Positions 1 through 7,966 of a DNA stretch of 44,315 nt are shown here, one piece after another; position 1 is the first letter of the stretch, and every line of letters starts with the position of its first letter. The translations under genes and the position numbers were made by a program. The notes below the pieces were generated by a model. The model searched no databases. It saw only the letters and a program-made list of their open reading frames with translations, and was not told the DNA's origin. Origin of the DNA: Archangium sp. (lineage in GTDB: Bacteria; Myxococcota; Myxococcia; Myxococcales; Myxococcaceae); contig JAEUJS010000142.1 in the NCBI GenBank assembly GCA_016792935.1, positions 1 through 44,315 of the forward strand. Direction: 5' to 3'.

Positions 1-1157
1 GACAGCTCGCCGGCAACGACTACCTCGAAGCTGCGAAGCACCGCCCCGCAACCGAGAACGACGAGAAGTACATGACCATGAAGGTCGGCTGGTACCGCGA
101 CGCGATTGCCGCCGAGTCACCGGGAAATCCGTACTGGAATACGGAGCAGCAGCTGCAGTTCCGCGCGATGCCGGAGAACACGAAGATCCCGCTCCTCTTC
201 GTCGGGGCGTTCTTCGAACCGTTCTTCATGGCGCAGCACGACACGTGGGATCGCCTCGCGACGAAACAAGAGAGCGTGTTCGTCATCGGCCCGTGGAATC
301 ACCTCGGCCTGACGTCAGGCGACGTCGATCTCTCGCTCGCGCCCGGCCGACTCGATCAGTGGCCCATCATGCTCGAGTGGTTCGATCACACGCTCAAAGG
401 CAAGCCGCTCATCACGCTCACCAAAGGCACCGTGCGCACCTGGGCCATCGGAGACGACAAGTGGGTCAACCATCGCGCGTGGCCCGAGCCGCAGATCCCC
501 GTGCAGCTCTTCAAGCTCGGAGGCGCGACCAAAGCGCAGTCGTGCAGCGGCGGCGTTCTCGGAGCGCCGAGCATGGACACCACTGATCAGGGCGTGACCT
601 ACACGTTCGATCCCGCGAACCCGGTGCCGACGCAGGGCGGAGCCTCGCTTCTCTCCTTCGCCTTCTTCCGCAACCTCGGCATCACGCCCGGCCCCGTCGA
701 GCAGGGAAAGACGTGTGAGCGCGATGACGTCATCACCTTCCGCTCCGAAGAATTCCCGAACGGCTCGCGGCTGAGCGGAGCGGGCAAGCTCGTGCTGAAC
801 GTCCGCTCGAGTGCGCCCGACACGGCGTTCGTCGCGCGACTGATCGCCGAGCAGAACGGAAAATCGGTCCTCGTGCGTGAGAACGCCGCGACGCTTCGTT
901 GGCCGCGCGCAGGAATGACGGAGCCGACTGCGCTCCCTGAGCCTGGAACTGTGCAGACCGTCGAGATCGATTTCTGGCCGATCGAATGGGTGCTGCCGGC
1001 TGGCGGCCGCTGGAGGATCGACGTCACGTCATCGAGCTTCCCCGCGCTGAACACGCACTCGAATCGTGCGACGCCGTGGCAGACCGAGACCGGCGCGGAC
1101 AAGGCTGAGCAGACGGTCGTGCTCGATGGGTCGTCGCTCACACTTCCGCTTCAGTGA
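1..1157 (+). CDS. CocE/NonD-family alpha/beta hydrolase, 3' part
   Basis: The reading frame is open from base 3 with no start, so this is the C-terminal ~384 residues of a longer protein. It looks like a member of the X-Pro dipeptidyl-peptidase S15/CocE family of serine hydrolases, which cleave acyl esters or amides. The alpha/beta-hydrolase part ends with the catalytic-His motif GPWNH at 288-302. The remainder, from about base 595, is a jelly-roll PepX C-terminal domain with typical RWRIDVTSSSFP and NTHSN stretches. The nucleophile serine lies upstream of the window. Where relatives carry an Asp in a GWYD motif, this protein reads GAFFEPF, putting Glu (bases 216-218) at the acid position. 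Substrate cannot be judged. The family call is fairly safe. Confidence 0.85.
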   Translation, partial: QLAGNDYLEAAKHRPATENDEKYMTMKVGWYRDAIAAESPGNPYWNTEQQLQFRAMPENTKIPLLFVGAFFEPFFMAQHDTWDRLATKQESVFVIGPWNHLGLTSGDVDLSLAPGRLDQWPIMLEWFDHTLKGKPLITLTKGTVRTWAIGDDKWVNHRAWPEPQIPVQLFKLGGATKAQSCSGGVLGAPSMDTTDQGVTYTFDPANPVPTQGGASLLSFAFFRNLGITPGPVEQGKTCERDDVITFRSEEFPNGSRLSGAGKLVLNVRSSAPDTAFVARLIAEQNGKSVLVRENAATLRWPRAGMTEPTALPEPGTVQTVEIDFWPIEWVLPAGGRWRIDVTSSSFPALNTHSNRATPWQTETGADKAEQTVVLDGSSLTLPLQ

Positions 1158-1436
1158 TCAACGCGCGACGACGATCGTGAAGCGCTCAGGCCCGGTGAGA
1201 TCGAACTGGTACCCACGCGTGACTTCCATCACGCACTCGCGCACCGACGCCTCACGCACGTTCTTGAACACCGGCCGCACGCTCTTCACCTTGCCGTGCT
1301 CGATCGCGATGCCCATCGTCACTTTGCCGCCGGCTTCGAGGCCACACGCCAGCACCGCATCGGTCAGCGCCTTGTTCTGCAGCGCGCTCTGAGACGGCAC
1401 CGAGGCAATCGCAACCAGCAGGGCCAGCGTGTTCAT
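1158..1436 (-). CDS. Small secreted protein, possibly TonB-C/AgmX-like
   Basis: 92 residues, starting at an ATG (1434-1436) that opens a hydrophobic signal peptide (MNTLALLVAIASVPSQS); the upstream in-frame extension would overlap the neighbouring gene and looks non-coding. The mature part has two cysteines framing a beta-strand pattern (ACGLEAGGKVTMGIAIEHGKV ... RECVMEV), which resembles the AgmX/TonB C-terminal fold seen in myxobacterial periplasmic proteins. That resemblance is by eye only. It lies 7 bases after the stop of the C92-like gene on the same strand, so the two are probably cotranscribed. Its stop meets the end of the convergent hydrolase gene with no gap. Function unknown. Confidence 0.65.
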   Translation of the reverse strand: MNTLALLVAIASVPSQSALQNKALTDAVLACGLEAGGKVTMGIAIEHGKVKSVRPVFKNVREASVRECVMEVTRGYQFDLTGPERFTIVVAR

Positions 1437-1443
1437 GCCTGCT

Positions 1444-2070
1444 CTAACGCCCGACTCCCGAGGCAGGTGCAAACGCGCGCGCCTCGTCCGCAACCACCTC
1501 GAACGACTCGTCTTCCGCGAGCGAACCCGGAGTGACCAGCGACTGGTCCGGCGAGATGCCGAGCTTCTTCGCCAACGCCAGCTCGAGCTTCCCCAAGGCC
1601 AGCGACTTCACCTGCTGTTGCTGACCGACGGTGCGATCGGCTCCCCGCGCGAAGGCCTTCACCACCAACTCGCTGCAGTAGATGCGCTCGTCGTCCCACC
1701 GGTACTTCGCGTCGTAGGGCTTGCCGAGCTGCTTCTTCGCTTCAGCCACCACGCGTCGCGCTTCCGCGTCGTCGAGATTCTTGGCGCGCAACACCGTCAC
1801 CCACTGCCCCTCTCCGCGCTGCCGCCAGGTCTCGATCGGCGTGCGCGAGACCGGAGCGATCGCCTCGATGACGAACACTCCATCGCTCGCCACTTCGACC
1901 ACGCCGACGTGCGAGAACTTCGAGTTGCTGGCCTTGCGGATCAGCGCCGAGCGCGACGACCTCGACGCCTGCAACACCACGTCACCGCTGCGCAATTCGA
2001 CGGCTTCCTGCGGCACCGCGGACACGCCGACGAGGACGCCCAGACACGCCAATCGGAACAAGATCCCCAT
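1444..2070 (-). CDS. YiiX/YebB-like NlpC/P60-type cysteine hydrolase (Peptidase_C92)
   Basis: 208 residues from the ATG at 2068-2070, chosen because it begins a signal peptide (MGILFRLACLGVLVGVSA); the longer reading frame upstream has no such signal. The order of motifs fits the C92/permuted NlpC/P60 group: an early SGDVVLQ strand, the FSHVGVVE block with the catalytic His, and YCSELVVKAF with the catalytic Cys. Relatives are cell-envelope cysteine hydrolases acting on peptide or lipid-amide bonds; the substrate here is unknown. It is the first gene of a probable two-gene minus-strand unit with the small secreted protein at 1158-1436. Its start is 82 bases from the divergent gene at 2153. 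Confidence 0.75.
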   Translation of the reverse strand: MGILFRLACLGVLVGVSAVPQEAVELRSGDVVLQASRSSRSALIRKASNSKFSHVGVVEVASDGVFVIEAIAPVSRTPIETWRQRGEGQWVTVLRAKNLDDAEARRVVAEAKKQLGKPYDAKYRWDDERIYCSELVVKAFARGADRTVGQQQQVKSLALGKLELALAKKLGISPDQSLVTPGSLAEDESFEVVADEARAFAPASGVGR

Positions 2071-2152
2071 GCCCTGCGTCCAGAGCAACGTGCGTGCCTC
2101 TGGTTCGCTCCCATCCGGCGTCGCCCCCAGGGGCTTTGCCCGAGGTACAGTC

Positions 2153-2854
2153 ATGTCCATGCGTTGGCTTCTGGTCGTCACCCTCCTCCCGCTCACGGCG
2201 CTCGCTCAGACCGAGGAGTGCAAGGACGCTTTCCTCGAGTGTCAGGACGACTGCACGCTGGAATTCGGCGGCTCGATTCAGGTCGCGGCGAAGAAGAAGT
2301 TCGAGAAGTGCTCGAAGAAGTGCTCCAAGACGGCCAACCGCTGCACCGAGCGCATTCTCGAAGCGAAGGCCGGCAACCTCGACGAAGGCGCGCTCGACGG
2401 CACGCCCACCAGCGACGCGGTCGACAAAGACGGCCTCCCGGAATCGAAGAAGAAGAAGAAAAAGAAGAGCGCCGATCCGCTCGACGACGAGCGCGAAGAC
2501 GACGAGCCGGTGAAGAAGAAGGATCCGCTCCTCGAGAGCGACGTGCCGAAGTCGAGCCGCACCACGCTCAAGAGCGACGAGCCCAAGCCAAGCAAGAGCG
2601 AGAGCGAGAGCGTCGCGAAGAAGGATGACCCTCCGAAGAAGGAAGTCATCGAGATGAAGATGACTCCCAGGGAAGAGTCGCGCTCGAGCAGCTCGAGCAA
2701 GAAGGACCCCGGAGACGATCTGCGCGACGACAAGCGCGCGTCTTCACCTCCGCCGCGCGAAGAGGAAGAGCCGCCGCCTCCGCCGAAGAAGAAGAAGGAA
2801 GAGCCTCCTCCCAAGAAGAAGGAAGAGGATCACGACGACCTGCGCTTCTACTGA
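2153..2854 (+). CDS. Secreted Cys-rich protein with long Lys/Asp/Pro-rich tail
   Basis: 233 residues. The ATG at 2153 opens a clear signal peptide (MSMRWLLVVTLLPLTALAQ). The first ~60 mature residues carry six cysteines in pairs (CKDAFLECQDDC, CSKKCSK, RC), consistent with a small disulfide-bonded or helical-hairpin domain. From about residue 85 to the end the sequence is low complexity: Lys runs, Asp/Glu clusters, a Ser run, then Pro-Pro-Lys-Lys repeats, ending in DDLRFY. The tail is probably disordered and may bind polyanions or the cell surface, though that is inference. I do not recognise the family. Translation of the same bases on the minus strand gives Ser/Phe/Gly runs and is a shadow. 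Confidence 0.75.
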   Translation: MSMRWLLVVTLLPLTALAQTEECKDAFLECQDDCTLEFGGSIQVAAKKKFEKCSKKCSKTANRCTERILEAKAGNLDEGALDGTPTSDAVDKDGLPESKKKKKKKSADPLDDEREDDEPVKKKDPLLESDVPKSSRTTLKSDEPKPSKSESESVAKKDDPPKKEVIEMKMTPREESRSSSSSKKDPGDDLRDDKRASSPPPREEEEPPPPPKKKKEEPPPKKKEEDHDDLRFY

Positions 2855-2856
2855 CA

Positions 2857-2888
2857 CGGCGAGTCTCCGCCTGCGGCTACGTTCGCCG
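2857..2888. terminator. Possible bidirectional hairpin between convergent genes
   Basis: Between the stops of the Lys-rich protein (2854) and carbonic anhydrase (2903) there is a two-tier inverted repeat: CGGCGA (2857-2862) with TCGCCG (2883-2888), enclosing CCGC (2867-2870) with GCGG (2873-2876). There is no T tract, so termination is a guess from position and symmetry. Confidence 0.3.
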
Positions 2889-2902
2889 GCAAGCTCGGAG
2901 CG

Positions 2903-3535
2903 TCAGAGGTTGTCGTAGCGGTACACCGGGTCGAGCACGCTCGCGTCTTTCACTTCAACGAGCGACTTCAAGTGACCGGTCTCGAGGCCGTAGACCCAAC
3001 CGTGGAGCACCGGCCGCTGCTCGTCTTTCCACGCCTTCTGGATGATCGAGGTCTTGGCGAGGTTGAGCACCTGCTCCGCGACGTTGAGCTCGACGAGGCG
3101 GTTGACGCGCTTCTCGTGATCTTTGATCGCGTCGAGCTCTTCGCGGTGAATGCGGTACACATCTTCGATGTTGCGCAGCCAGTTGTTGATGATGCCGAGG
3201 TTGGTGTGACCCTCAGCCGCGATCACTCCGCCGCACCCGTAGTGTCCGCAGACGATCACGTGCTTCACCTTCAAATAGTTCACCGCGAACTCGAGCACCG
3301 AGAGCAGGTTGAGATCGGTGTGCACCACCATGTTGGCGATGTTGCGGTGGACGAAGACCTCGCCTGGCTCCGTGCCGGTGATCACGTTGGCCGCGACGCG
3401 TGAATCGCTGCAGCCGATCCACAGGAACTCGGGCGCCTGCAGCTTGGCGAGGCGAGAGAAGTACTGCGGATCAGCCTTCACCCGTTCCGCAGCCCAGGCC
3501 CTGTTGTTTTCCAGCAGTCGTTTGAGTTCGCTCAT
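2903..3535 (-). CDS. can: Beta-class carbonic anhydrase
   Basis: 210 residues; reversible hydration of CO2 to bicarbonate in the cytoplasm. The zinc site is intact at the same residue numbers as E. coli Can: Cys42 and Asp44 in CSDSR, then His98 and Cys101 in HYGCGG. Asp44/Arg46 form the usual dyad. The start is the ATG giving MSELKRLLENNRAWA, which matches the family's N-terminus; the frame stays open much further upstream but that extension lies over ttcA on the other strand. It is divergent from ttcA with a 42-base gap, and convergent with the Lys-rich protein gene. Very secure call. Confidence 0.96.
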   Translation of the reverse strand: MSELKRLLENNRAWAAERVKADPQYFSRLAKLQAPEFLWIGCSDSRVAANVITGTEPGEVFVHRNIANMVVHTDLNLLSVLEFAVNYLKVKHVIVCGHYGCGGVIAAEGHTNLGIINNWLRNIEDVYRIHREELDAIKDHEKRVNRLVELNVAEQVLNLAKTSIIQKAWKDEQRPVLHGWVYGLETGHLKSLVEVKDASVLDPVYRYDNL

Positions 3536-3550
3536 CTCGTCCTCTTCAGC

Positions 3551-3565
3551 GGGGCGGTTTGCCCC
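3551..3565. promoter_or_regulatory. Short hairpin in the can/ttcA divergent gap
   Basis: GGGGC (3551-3555) pairs with GCCCC (3561-3565) around a GGTTT loop. It sits in the 42-base gap from which both genes must be expressed, so it falls in the leader of at least one transcript. No convincing -35/-10 pair was found here. Confidence 0.25.
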
Positions 3566-3577
3566 ATAGCACTCTCC

Positions 3578-4447
3578 ATGACCGAAACCGCTACCGAATT
3601 CCGACTGCGCTCCCGCCTGATGCGCACTGTCTACGACCACTCGCTGCTGCGCGAGGGCGATCGCGTGATGGTCTGCATTTCCGGCGGAAAGGACTCGCTG
3701 ACGATGTTGCATCTGCTGGAGCGAGCGCAGCGCGAGCTGCCCTTCTCGTTCGAGCTCATCGCGGTGCATCTCGATCAACGCCAGCCCGGCTACGACGGGA
3801 GCGCGTTGCGTTCCTGGCTCGGCGCGCGGAAGACGCCGTTCGAGATCCTCAGCGAAGACACGTACAGCGAAGTGGTGGCGCGCACTCCGGAAGGAGCGAC
3901 GTTCTGTGCCGCCTGTTCGCGGCTGCGGCGCGGAATTCTGTACACGGCCGCCGCGCGCCTCGGAGCGAACAAGATCGCGCTCGGCCACCACCGCGAAGAC
4001 ACGCTCGAGACGTTCTTGCTCAACCTCGTCTACTCGGGGCGCATGCAGGCGATGCCGGCGAGGTACCGAACCGACGACGGGCGCTTCGAGGTCATCCGTC
4101 CGCTCATCGAGTGCGCGGAGAAGGACATCGCCGAGCTCGCGCGCGCGAACGCGTTTCCGATCCTCCCGTGCAACCTGTGCGGGTCGCAGAAGGATCTGAA
4201 GCGGGACCAGATGGGCGCGCTGCTGGCGCAGCTGGAGAAGATGAATCCACACGTGCGGCAGTCGATGCTGGGCGCGTTGTCGAACGTGCGCGCGACGCAC
4301 CTGCTCGACGTCGAGCTCGACGCTGCGTGGAGTGCGCGGCCCGCGGAGATTCCTGCGCGCTCGGAGGCGAAGGAGACGGCGGTGCGCTTCGCCGCCCTGC
4401 CCGTTCATGGCTCGCACGTGGTCGAAACGCTCCTCCAACCGCCGTGA
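3578..4447 (+). CDS. ttcA: tRNA 2-thiocytidine synthetase TtcA
   Basis: 289 residues. TtcA thiolates cytidine 32 of certain tRNAs, using ATP to activate the base and an iron-sulfur cluster. The PP-loop ATP-binding motif SGGKDS is at residues 35-40. The two cysteine pairs that mark TtcA are present: FCAAC (Cys110/Cys113) and PCNLC (Cys198/Cys201). The GHHREDTLETFLLNL helix is also typical. The start at 3578 gives an N-terminus of ordinary family length. A GC-rich hairpin follows 11 bases after the stop. It is divergent from the carbonic anhydrase gene. Confidence 0.94.
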   Translation: MTETATEFRLRSRLMRTVYDHSLLREGDRVMVCISGGKDSLTMLHLLERAQRELPFSFELIAVHLDQRQPGYDGSALRSWLGARKTPFEILSEDTYSEVVARTPEGATFCAACSRLRRGILYTAAARLGANKIALGHHREDTLETFLLNLVYSGRMQAMPARYRTDDGRFEVIRPLIECAEKDIAELARANAFPILPCNLCGSQKDLKRDQMGALLAQLEKMNPHVRQSMLGALSNVRATHLLDVELDAAWSARPAEIPARSEAKETAVRFAALPVHGSHVVETLLQPP

Positions 4448-4458
4448 CGACGGACTCC

Positions 4459-4480
4459 CTCTCCCGCCCCCGCGGGAGAG
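4459..4480 (+). terminator. GC hairpin after ttcA, REP-like
   Basis: CTCTCCCGC (4459-4467) and GCGGGAGAG (4472-4480) form a perfect 9-bp stem with a CCCC loop, starting 11 bases after the ttcA stop. No T tract follows; instead a GGTTGGGGTGAGGG stretch does. The combination resembles a dispersed palindromic element common in proteobacterial intergenic DNA, so it may be a repeat, a Rho-independent-like terminator, or both. Confidence 0.5.
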
Positions 4481-4592
4481 GTTGGGGTGAGGGACAGTCG
4501 CGCGTTTGCTGCGACACGGTTGCAGCCTCCGTGACGCGAAGTTGTCACGCACCCTGCATCGCGAGTTCACGAGCGCCGCGCATGCTCCACGC

Positions 4593-5015
4593 ATGTTCAA
4601 GCACCGCACGACAGCTCGCAGTCACTGGGTCACCTGGGCCGTGCTCATCGCCGGGCTCGGACTCGTCGCCTTCCCCTTCATCGATGACCGCCCCGGCCTG
4701 CAGGCGTGGACCTGCATCGTCACCGGCGGCTTCTTCGCCCTCGGAGCCTTCTCCGCCCTGATGCTCAACCCGTCCTGGGGCATCGAGCTCGAGGGCCGCA
4801 CGCTGCGTTGGTGGCACGAAGGCAAGCGCATGCAGCGCACCGTCTCAGTCGACGACCTGCGCGCGGTGCGAGTGATTCACGACGCCGACTTCGCCGAGCT
4901 CGAGTCGTTGAGCGGACCGATGTCGGTGCCGCGCGACTGCCTCAAGGTGCCCGCGCAGGAATGGGCGGCCGGTCTGCACCAGCAGTTCCCGCACATCGAG
5001 CTCCGCGTCGAATAA
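4593..5015 (+). CDS. Small inner-membrane protein of unknown function
   Basis: 140 residues from the ATG at 4593 (MFKHRTTARSHW); the earlier in-frame ATG at 4506 would add a stretch lacking hydrophobic or domain character. Two membrane segments are visible, about residues 12-29 and 36-57, joined by a short RPGLQAW loop. The remaining ~80 residues form a soluble beta-rich domain (WGIELEGRTLRWWHEGKRM) ending in a helix. The layout of two N-terminal TM helices then a small PH-like domain recalls YcxB-like proteins, but this is only a layout match. It ends next to the convergent queG stop. Confidence 0.65.
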   Translation: MFKHRTTARSHWVTWAVLIAGLGLVAFPFIDDRPGLQAWTCIVTGGFFALGAFSALMLNPSWGIELEGRTLRWWHEGKRMQRTVSVDDLRAVRVIHDADFAELESLSGPMSVPRDCLKVPAQEWAAGLHQQFPHIELRVE

Positions 5016-6020
5016 TCAGGAAGCGCCCAGCTTCCCGAGCGCCCACGTCGCTGCTTCGACCACGTGAGGATTCGCATCGCTGCGCAGCTTCTCGAGCACG
5101 CCGCGCGCGCCCGTGTCCTTCACAGCACCGAGCGCGTAGGCCGCGTTTCTTCGCAAGCCATCGAAGCCTGCGCGTGCGAGCGCCGTTCCCGGAATCCACG
5201 CGTCGAACTCGGCCTTGCTCATCGCCGCGAGCGCACGAATCGACTCACGCGAAACCGAGCGCGGCTCGAAGCGCGACCCGCCCTTGATCGGAGTCACGTT
5301 GAGCGGACACACGTCCTGGCAGATGTCGCAGCCGAAGATGAAGCCGTTCAGCGCAGGTCGCAGCGACTCGGGCACGCTGTCTTCCGCGTTCTCGATCGTC
5401 TGGTACGAGAGACACGCGCCCGCATCGACCACGCGATCCTTCACGATGGCCGAGGTCGGGCACGCGTCGATGCAGATGCGGCACCGACCGCACGGATCTT
5501 CATCGAGCGGACTGGCGTACGCGTCGCATTCGACGTCGAGAATCATCGTCGCCAGCACCACCCACGAGCCGAAGTCGTGCGTGGTGAAGCAGCCATTCTT
5601 GGTGACGGTGCCGAGGCCCGCGCGCACGGCCCACACCTTTTCCATCACCGGATTCGCGTCGACCGCGCCGTAGTCGCTGACGCCCGCGAACGCCGTGCGC
5701 ACCGAGCGTCGCAGCGTGCGGAGTCGGTCGCGCATCGTCGCGTGGTAGTCGCGCCCGCGCGCATAGCGAGCGATCGGAGACGCATCGTCAGTGTGCCAGT
5801 AGTTGCAGACCAGCGAGACGACGGTCTTCGCGTTCGGCAGCAGCCGCGTGACGTCGAGTCGCTCCTCGACACGCTCGTTCATCCAATCGAGGTCGGCGTG
5901 ATGACCGGCCGCGAGCCAATCGAGCAACGTCTCCCGCGGAATCGGCTCAGCCCGCGACAGCCCGGCACGATCGAAACCTGCATCGTGCGCCAGCTGCAGC
6001 AGCCGCGCCGAAGAGATCAT
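5016..6020 (-). CDS. queG: Epoxyqueuosine reductase QueG
   Basis: 334 residues. QueG performs the last step of queuosine synthesis, reducing epoxyqueuosine in tRNA with a cobalamin cofactor and two [4Fe-4S] clusters. Cluster motifs are plain: CGRCRICIDACPTSAI (Cys177/180/183/187) and CDICQDVCP (Cys231/234/238), plus Cys203. A short HEAT-like repeat ends the protein (GLRRNAAYALGAVK, HVVEAATWALGKLG), as in known QueG. The ATG at 6018-6020 overlaps the upstream pduO stop as ATGA, which fixes the start; a GTG 15 bases upstream is the alternative. The neighbouring cobalamin adenosyltransferase is apt, since QueG itself needs cobalamin. Confidence 0.94.
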   Translation of the reverse strand: MISSARLLQLAHDAGFDRAGLSRAEPIPRETLLDWLAAGHHADLDWMNERVEERLDVTRLLPNAKTVVSLVCNYWHTDDASPIARYARGRDYHATMRDRLRTLRRSVRTAFAGVSDYGAVDANPVMEKVWAVRAGLGTVTKNGCFTTHDFGSWVVLATMILDVECDAYASPLDEDPCGRCRICIDACPTSAIVKDRVVDAGACLSYQTIENAEDSVPESLRPALNGFIFGCDICQDVCPLNVTPIKGGSRFEPRSVSRESIRALAAMSKAEFDAWIPGTALARAGFDGLRRNAAYALGAVKDTGARGVLEKLRSDANPHVVEAATWALGKLGAS

Positions 6021-6565
6021 TTCGGAGCGACCCACGGCACGTCCTTCACTCCCGCCGACAGGTTCGCGTAGCGCGCCATCGCGAAGAGGAGATCGGACAA
6101 CCGGTTCAGGTACACGACGACCTCTGCGCCGATGAGGCCTTCACGGTGCAGCGGAACGACGCAGCGCTCGGCTCTCCGACACACGGTGCGCGCGTGGTGC
6201 AACGCCGACGCGGCCTTCGAGCCACCGGGCAGAATGAACGCGGTGAGCGGAGGGAGCTCGAGATCGTACGAGTCGATCGCGTCTTCCATCGCCTTCACCC
6301 ACGCGTCCTTCACCTGGGGAATGTGCGACGCGGCCTTGCTGTCTTTCGGCGTCGCGAGGATCGAGCCGACGGTGAACAACTGGTCCTGCAGCGACTGCGC
6401 GAGGGGGTCCAGCTTGCCGAGGCCTTCTGCGCGCGCGACGCCGAGCACCGCGTTGAGCTCATCGACCTGGCCGTACGCATCGACGCGCGGATCGTCTTTG
6501 CCGACGCGGCCGCCGCCGAAGAGTCCCGTGTCTCCGCCGTCTCCGGTCTTCGTGTAGATCTTCAT
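6017..6565 (-). CDS. pduO: PduO-type cob(I)alamin adenosyltransferase
   Basis: 182 residues. It transfers the adenosyl group of ATP to cob(I)alamin to make adenosylcobalamin. The N-terminal ATP-binding signature KIYTKTGDGGDTGLFGGG is at residues 2-19, followed by VDAYGQVDELNAVLG. The C-terminal half has RRAERCVV and LNRLSDLLFAMARYAN, typical of the PduO trimeric fold. The start ATG overlaps the folA stop as ATGA and its own stop overlaps the queG start the same way, indicating tight translational coupling. Symbol given by family; it could equally be called MMAB/cobO-type. Confidence 0.93.
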   Translation of the reverse strand: MKIYTKTGDGGDTGLFGGGRVGKDDPRVDAYGQVDELNAVLGVARAEGLGKLDPLAQSLQDQLFTVGSILATPKDSKAASHIPQVKDAWVKAMEDAIDSYDLELPPLTAFILPGGSKAASALHHARTVCRRAERCVVPLHREGLIGAEVVVYLNRLSDLLFAMARYANLSAGVKDVPWVAPK

Positions 6566-7038
6566 GGCTTCCGTTCCAGATCGATGAAGGTGACGCCCGG
6601 AGTCTCCGCCGCCGTGCGCTTCACTTCGCGCCACTGGAGAGGATCCAGCGCCGGAAAAAATGTGTCGGCCTCGACCTGCTTGTCGATCTCGGTGAGGAAC
6701 ACGTGCGTCACCCTCGGCAGCGCGTCGGCGTAGACCTGAGCTCCTCCAATGATGAACGGGAGCGTGTCGTCGACGACCAGCTTCAACGCTTCATCGAGCG
6801 AGCCAACGGACTCACAGCCGAGGTACTCGGTGCGCCTGCTCGAGATGACGATGTTGCGCCGATTGGGCAAAGCCTTGCCGATCGACTCGTGCGTCTTGCG
6901 ACCCATGATGATCGCGTGGCCGGTGGTGAGCGCCTTGAAGCGCTTCAGATCTTCCGGCACGTGCCACGGGAGCGCCCCCTTGAACCCGATGCCGCGGTTG
7001 GGCTTCGCGATGCCCACGATGAGCGCGAGCGACTTCAT
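6562..7038 (-). CDS. folA: Dihydrofolate reductase
   Basis: 158 residues. It regenerates tetrahydrofolate with NADPH. The active-site block GALPWHVPEDLKRFK carries Trp25 and Asp30, matching E. coli Trp22/Asp27. MGRKTHESIGKALPNRRNIVISS and the NADPH-binding FIIGGAQVYADALP segment follow. I use the ATG at 7036-7038; a GTG at 7045-7047 would overlap the thyA stop as GTGA and give three more residues. The gene directly follows thyA, the enzyme that makes dihydrofolate, a classic pairing. Its stop overlaps the pduO start by four bases. Confidence 0.95.
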   Translation of the reverse strand: MKSLALIVGIAKPNRGIGFKGALPWHVPEDLKRFKALTTGHAIIMGRKTHESIGKALPNRRNIVISSRRTEYLGCESVGSLDEALKLVVDDTLPFIIGGAQVYADALPRVTHVFLTEIDKQVEADTFFPALDPLQWREVKRTAAETPGVTFIDLERKP

Positions 7039-7043
7039 GGGAG

Positions 7044-7892
7044 TCACACCGCGACGGGCGCCTTGATCGCCGGGTGCGGGTCGTAGTTCTCGAGCGTGAA
7101 ATCCTCGAAGACGAACTCGAACAAGTTCTTCCGCGCGGGGTTGAGCTTCATCTGCGGGAAGGTCTTCGGCGTGCGCGAGAGCTGCAGCTGCGCCTGCTCC
7201 AGATGATTCGAATACAGGTGCACGTCGCCAAAGCTGTGCACGAAGTCGCCGCCCTTCAGCCCCGCGGCCTGCGCGATCATCAACGTGAAGAGCGAGTAGC
7301 TCGCGATGTTGAACGGCACGCCGAGGAAGAGGTCCGCGCTGCGTTGATACAGATGGCAGCTCAGCTCACCGTCCTGCACGTGGAACTGAAAGAGCGTGTG
7401 ACAGGGAGGCAGCGCGACCTGATCGGCCTCCTTCGGATTCCAGCCGGTCACGAGCAGGCGACGTGACGCCGGCTTCTCTTTCAAGTCGTGCATCAGGCGC
7501 GCGAGCTGATCGACGCCGTCTTTCGCGTACGTGCCGTCGGCGTTGAGGGTCGCTCCGAAGTTGCGCCACTGGTGGCCGTACACGGGCCCCAGCTCGCCTT
7601 CTTTGCGGCCGAACTTCGCCGTCTGCTCCGCGGTGGCCCACTCGTCCCAGATGCTGACGCCCACGTCTTTGAGCGGCTGTACGTGCGTCTCGCCGCGCAC
7701 GAACCACAACAGCTCGTGGATGATCGACTTGAGGTGCACTTTTTTCGTCGTGAGGAGCGGAAACGACTCGCGCAGATCGAAGCGCAGCTGCCCGCCGAAG
7801 AGGCCGCGCGTGCCGACGCCGGTGCGGTCCTTTCGCTCGCGTCCCTTCTCGAGCACTTCCTTCATCAACTGCAGGTACGCGGCTTCGGACAT
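7044..7892 (-). CDS. thyA: Thymidylate synthase
   Basis: 282 residues. It methylates dUMP to dTMP using methylene-tetrahydrofolate. The catalytic Cys164 sits in [11 protein letters not shown]; the phosphate-binding Arg in [10 protein letters not shown], the [10 protein letters not shown] block and the [12 protein letters not shown] segment are all present. It is slightly longer than E. coli ThyA (264 residues), with a [15 protein letters not shown] insert in the usual small-domain position. It is the first gene of a minus-strand run thyA-folA-pduO-queG. The promoter must lie in the 81-base gap shared with the divergent iron-permease gene. Confidence 0.97.
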   Translation of the reverse strand: MSEAAYLQLMKEVLEKGRERKDRTGVGTRGLFGGQLRFDLRESFPLLTTKKVHLKSIIHELLWFVRGETHVQPLKDVGVSIWDEWATAEQTAKFGRKEGELGPVYGHQWRNFGATLNADGTYAKDGVDQLARLMHDLKEKPASRRLLVTGWNPKEADQVALPPCHTLFQFHVQDGELSCHLYQRSADLFLGVPFNIASYSLFTLMIAQAAGLKGGDFVHSFGDVHLYSNHLEQAQLQLSRTPKTFPQMKLNPARKNLFEFVFEDFTLENYDPHPAIKAPVAV

Positions 7893-7936
7893 GCGCGAGA
7901 AGTACCACAGCCATTCGCCTGGCTACTCGCTGCCGG

Positions 7937-7966
7937 TTGACCGGGCCCCGTCATTTTGACATTCAT
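7937..7966 (+). promoter_or_regulatory. Candidate promoter for the cytochrome c-FTR1 gene
   Basis: TTGACC at 7937-7942 is a good -35 hexamer; 18 bases on, ATTCAT (7961-7966) is a weak -10. Transcription from it would begin at or very near the ATG at 7974, implying a leaderless message, which fits the lack of a Shine-Dalgarno sequence there. The -10 lies inside the Fur-box-like palindrome. Confidence 0.35.

Noticed and set aside
4448-4592. A start at 4506 for the small membrane protein.
   Set aside because: The extra 29 residues show no conserved character and lie just after a probable terminator; the ATG at 4593 fits better.
3536-4609. Upstream extension of the carbonic anhydrase frame by over 350 residues.
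   Set aside because: It lies antisense over ttcA and the protein has a normal length from the ATG at 3535.
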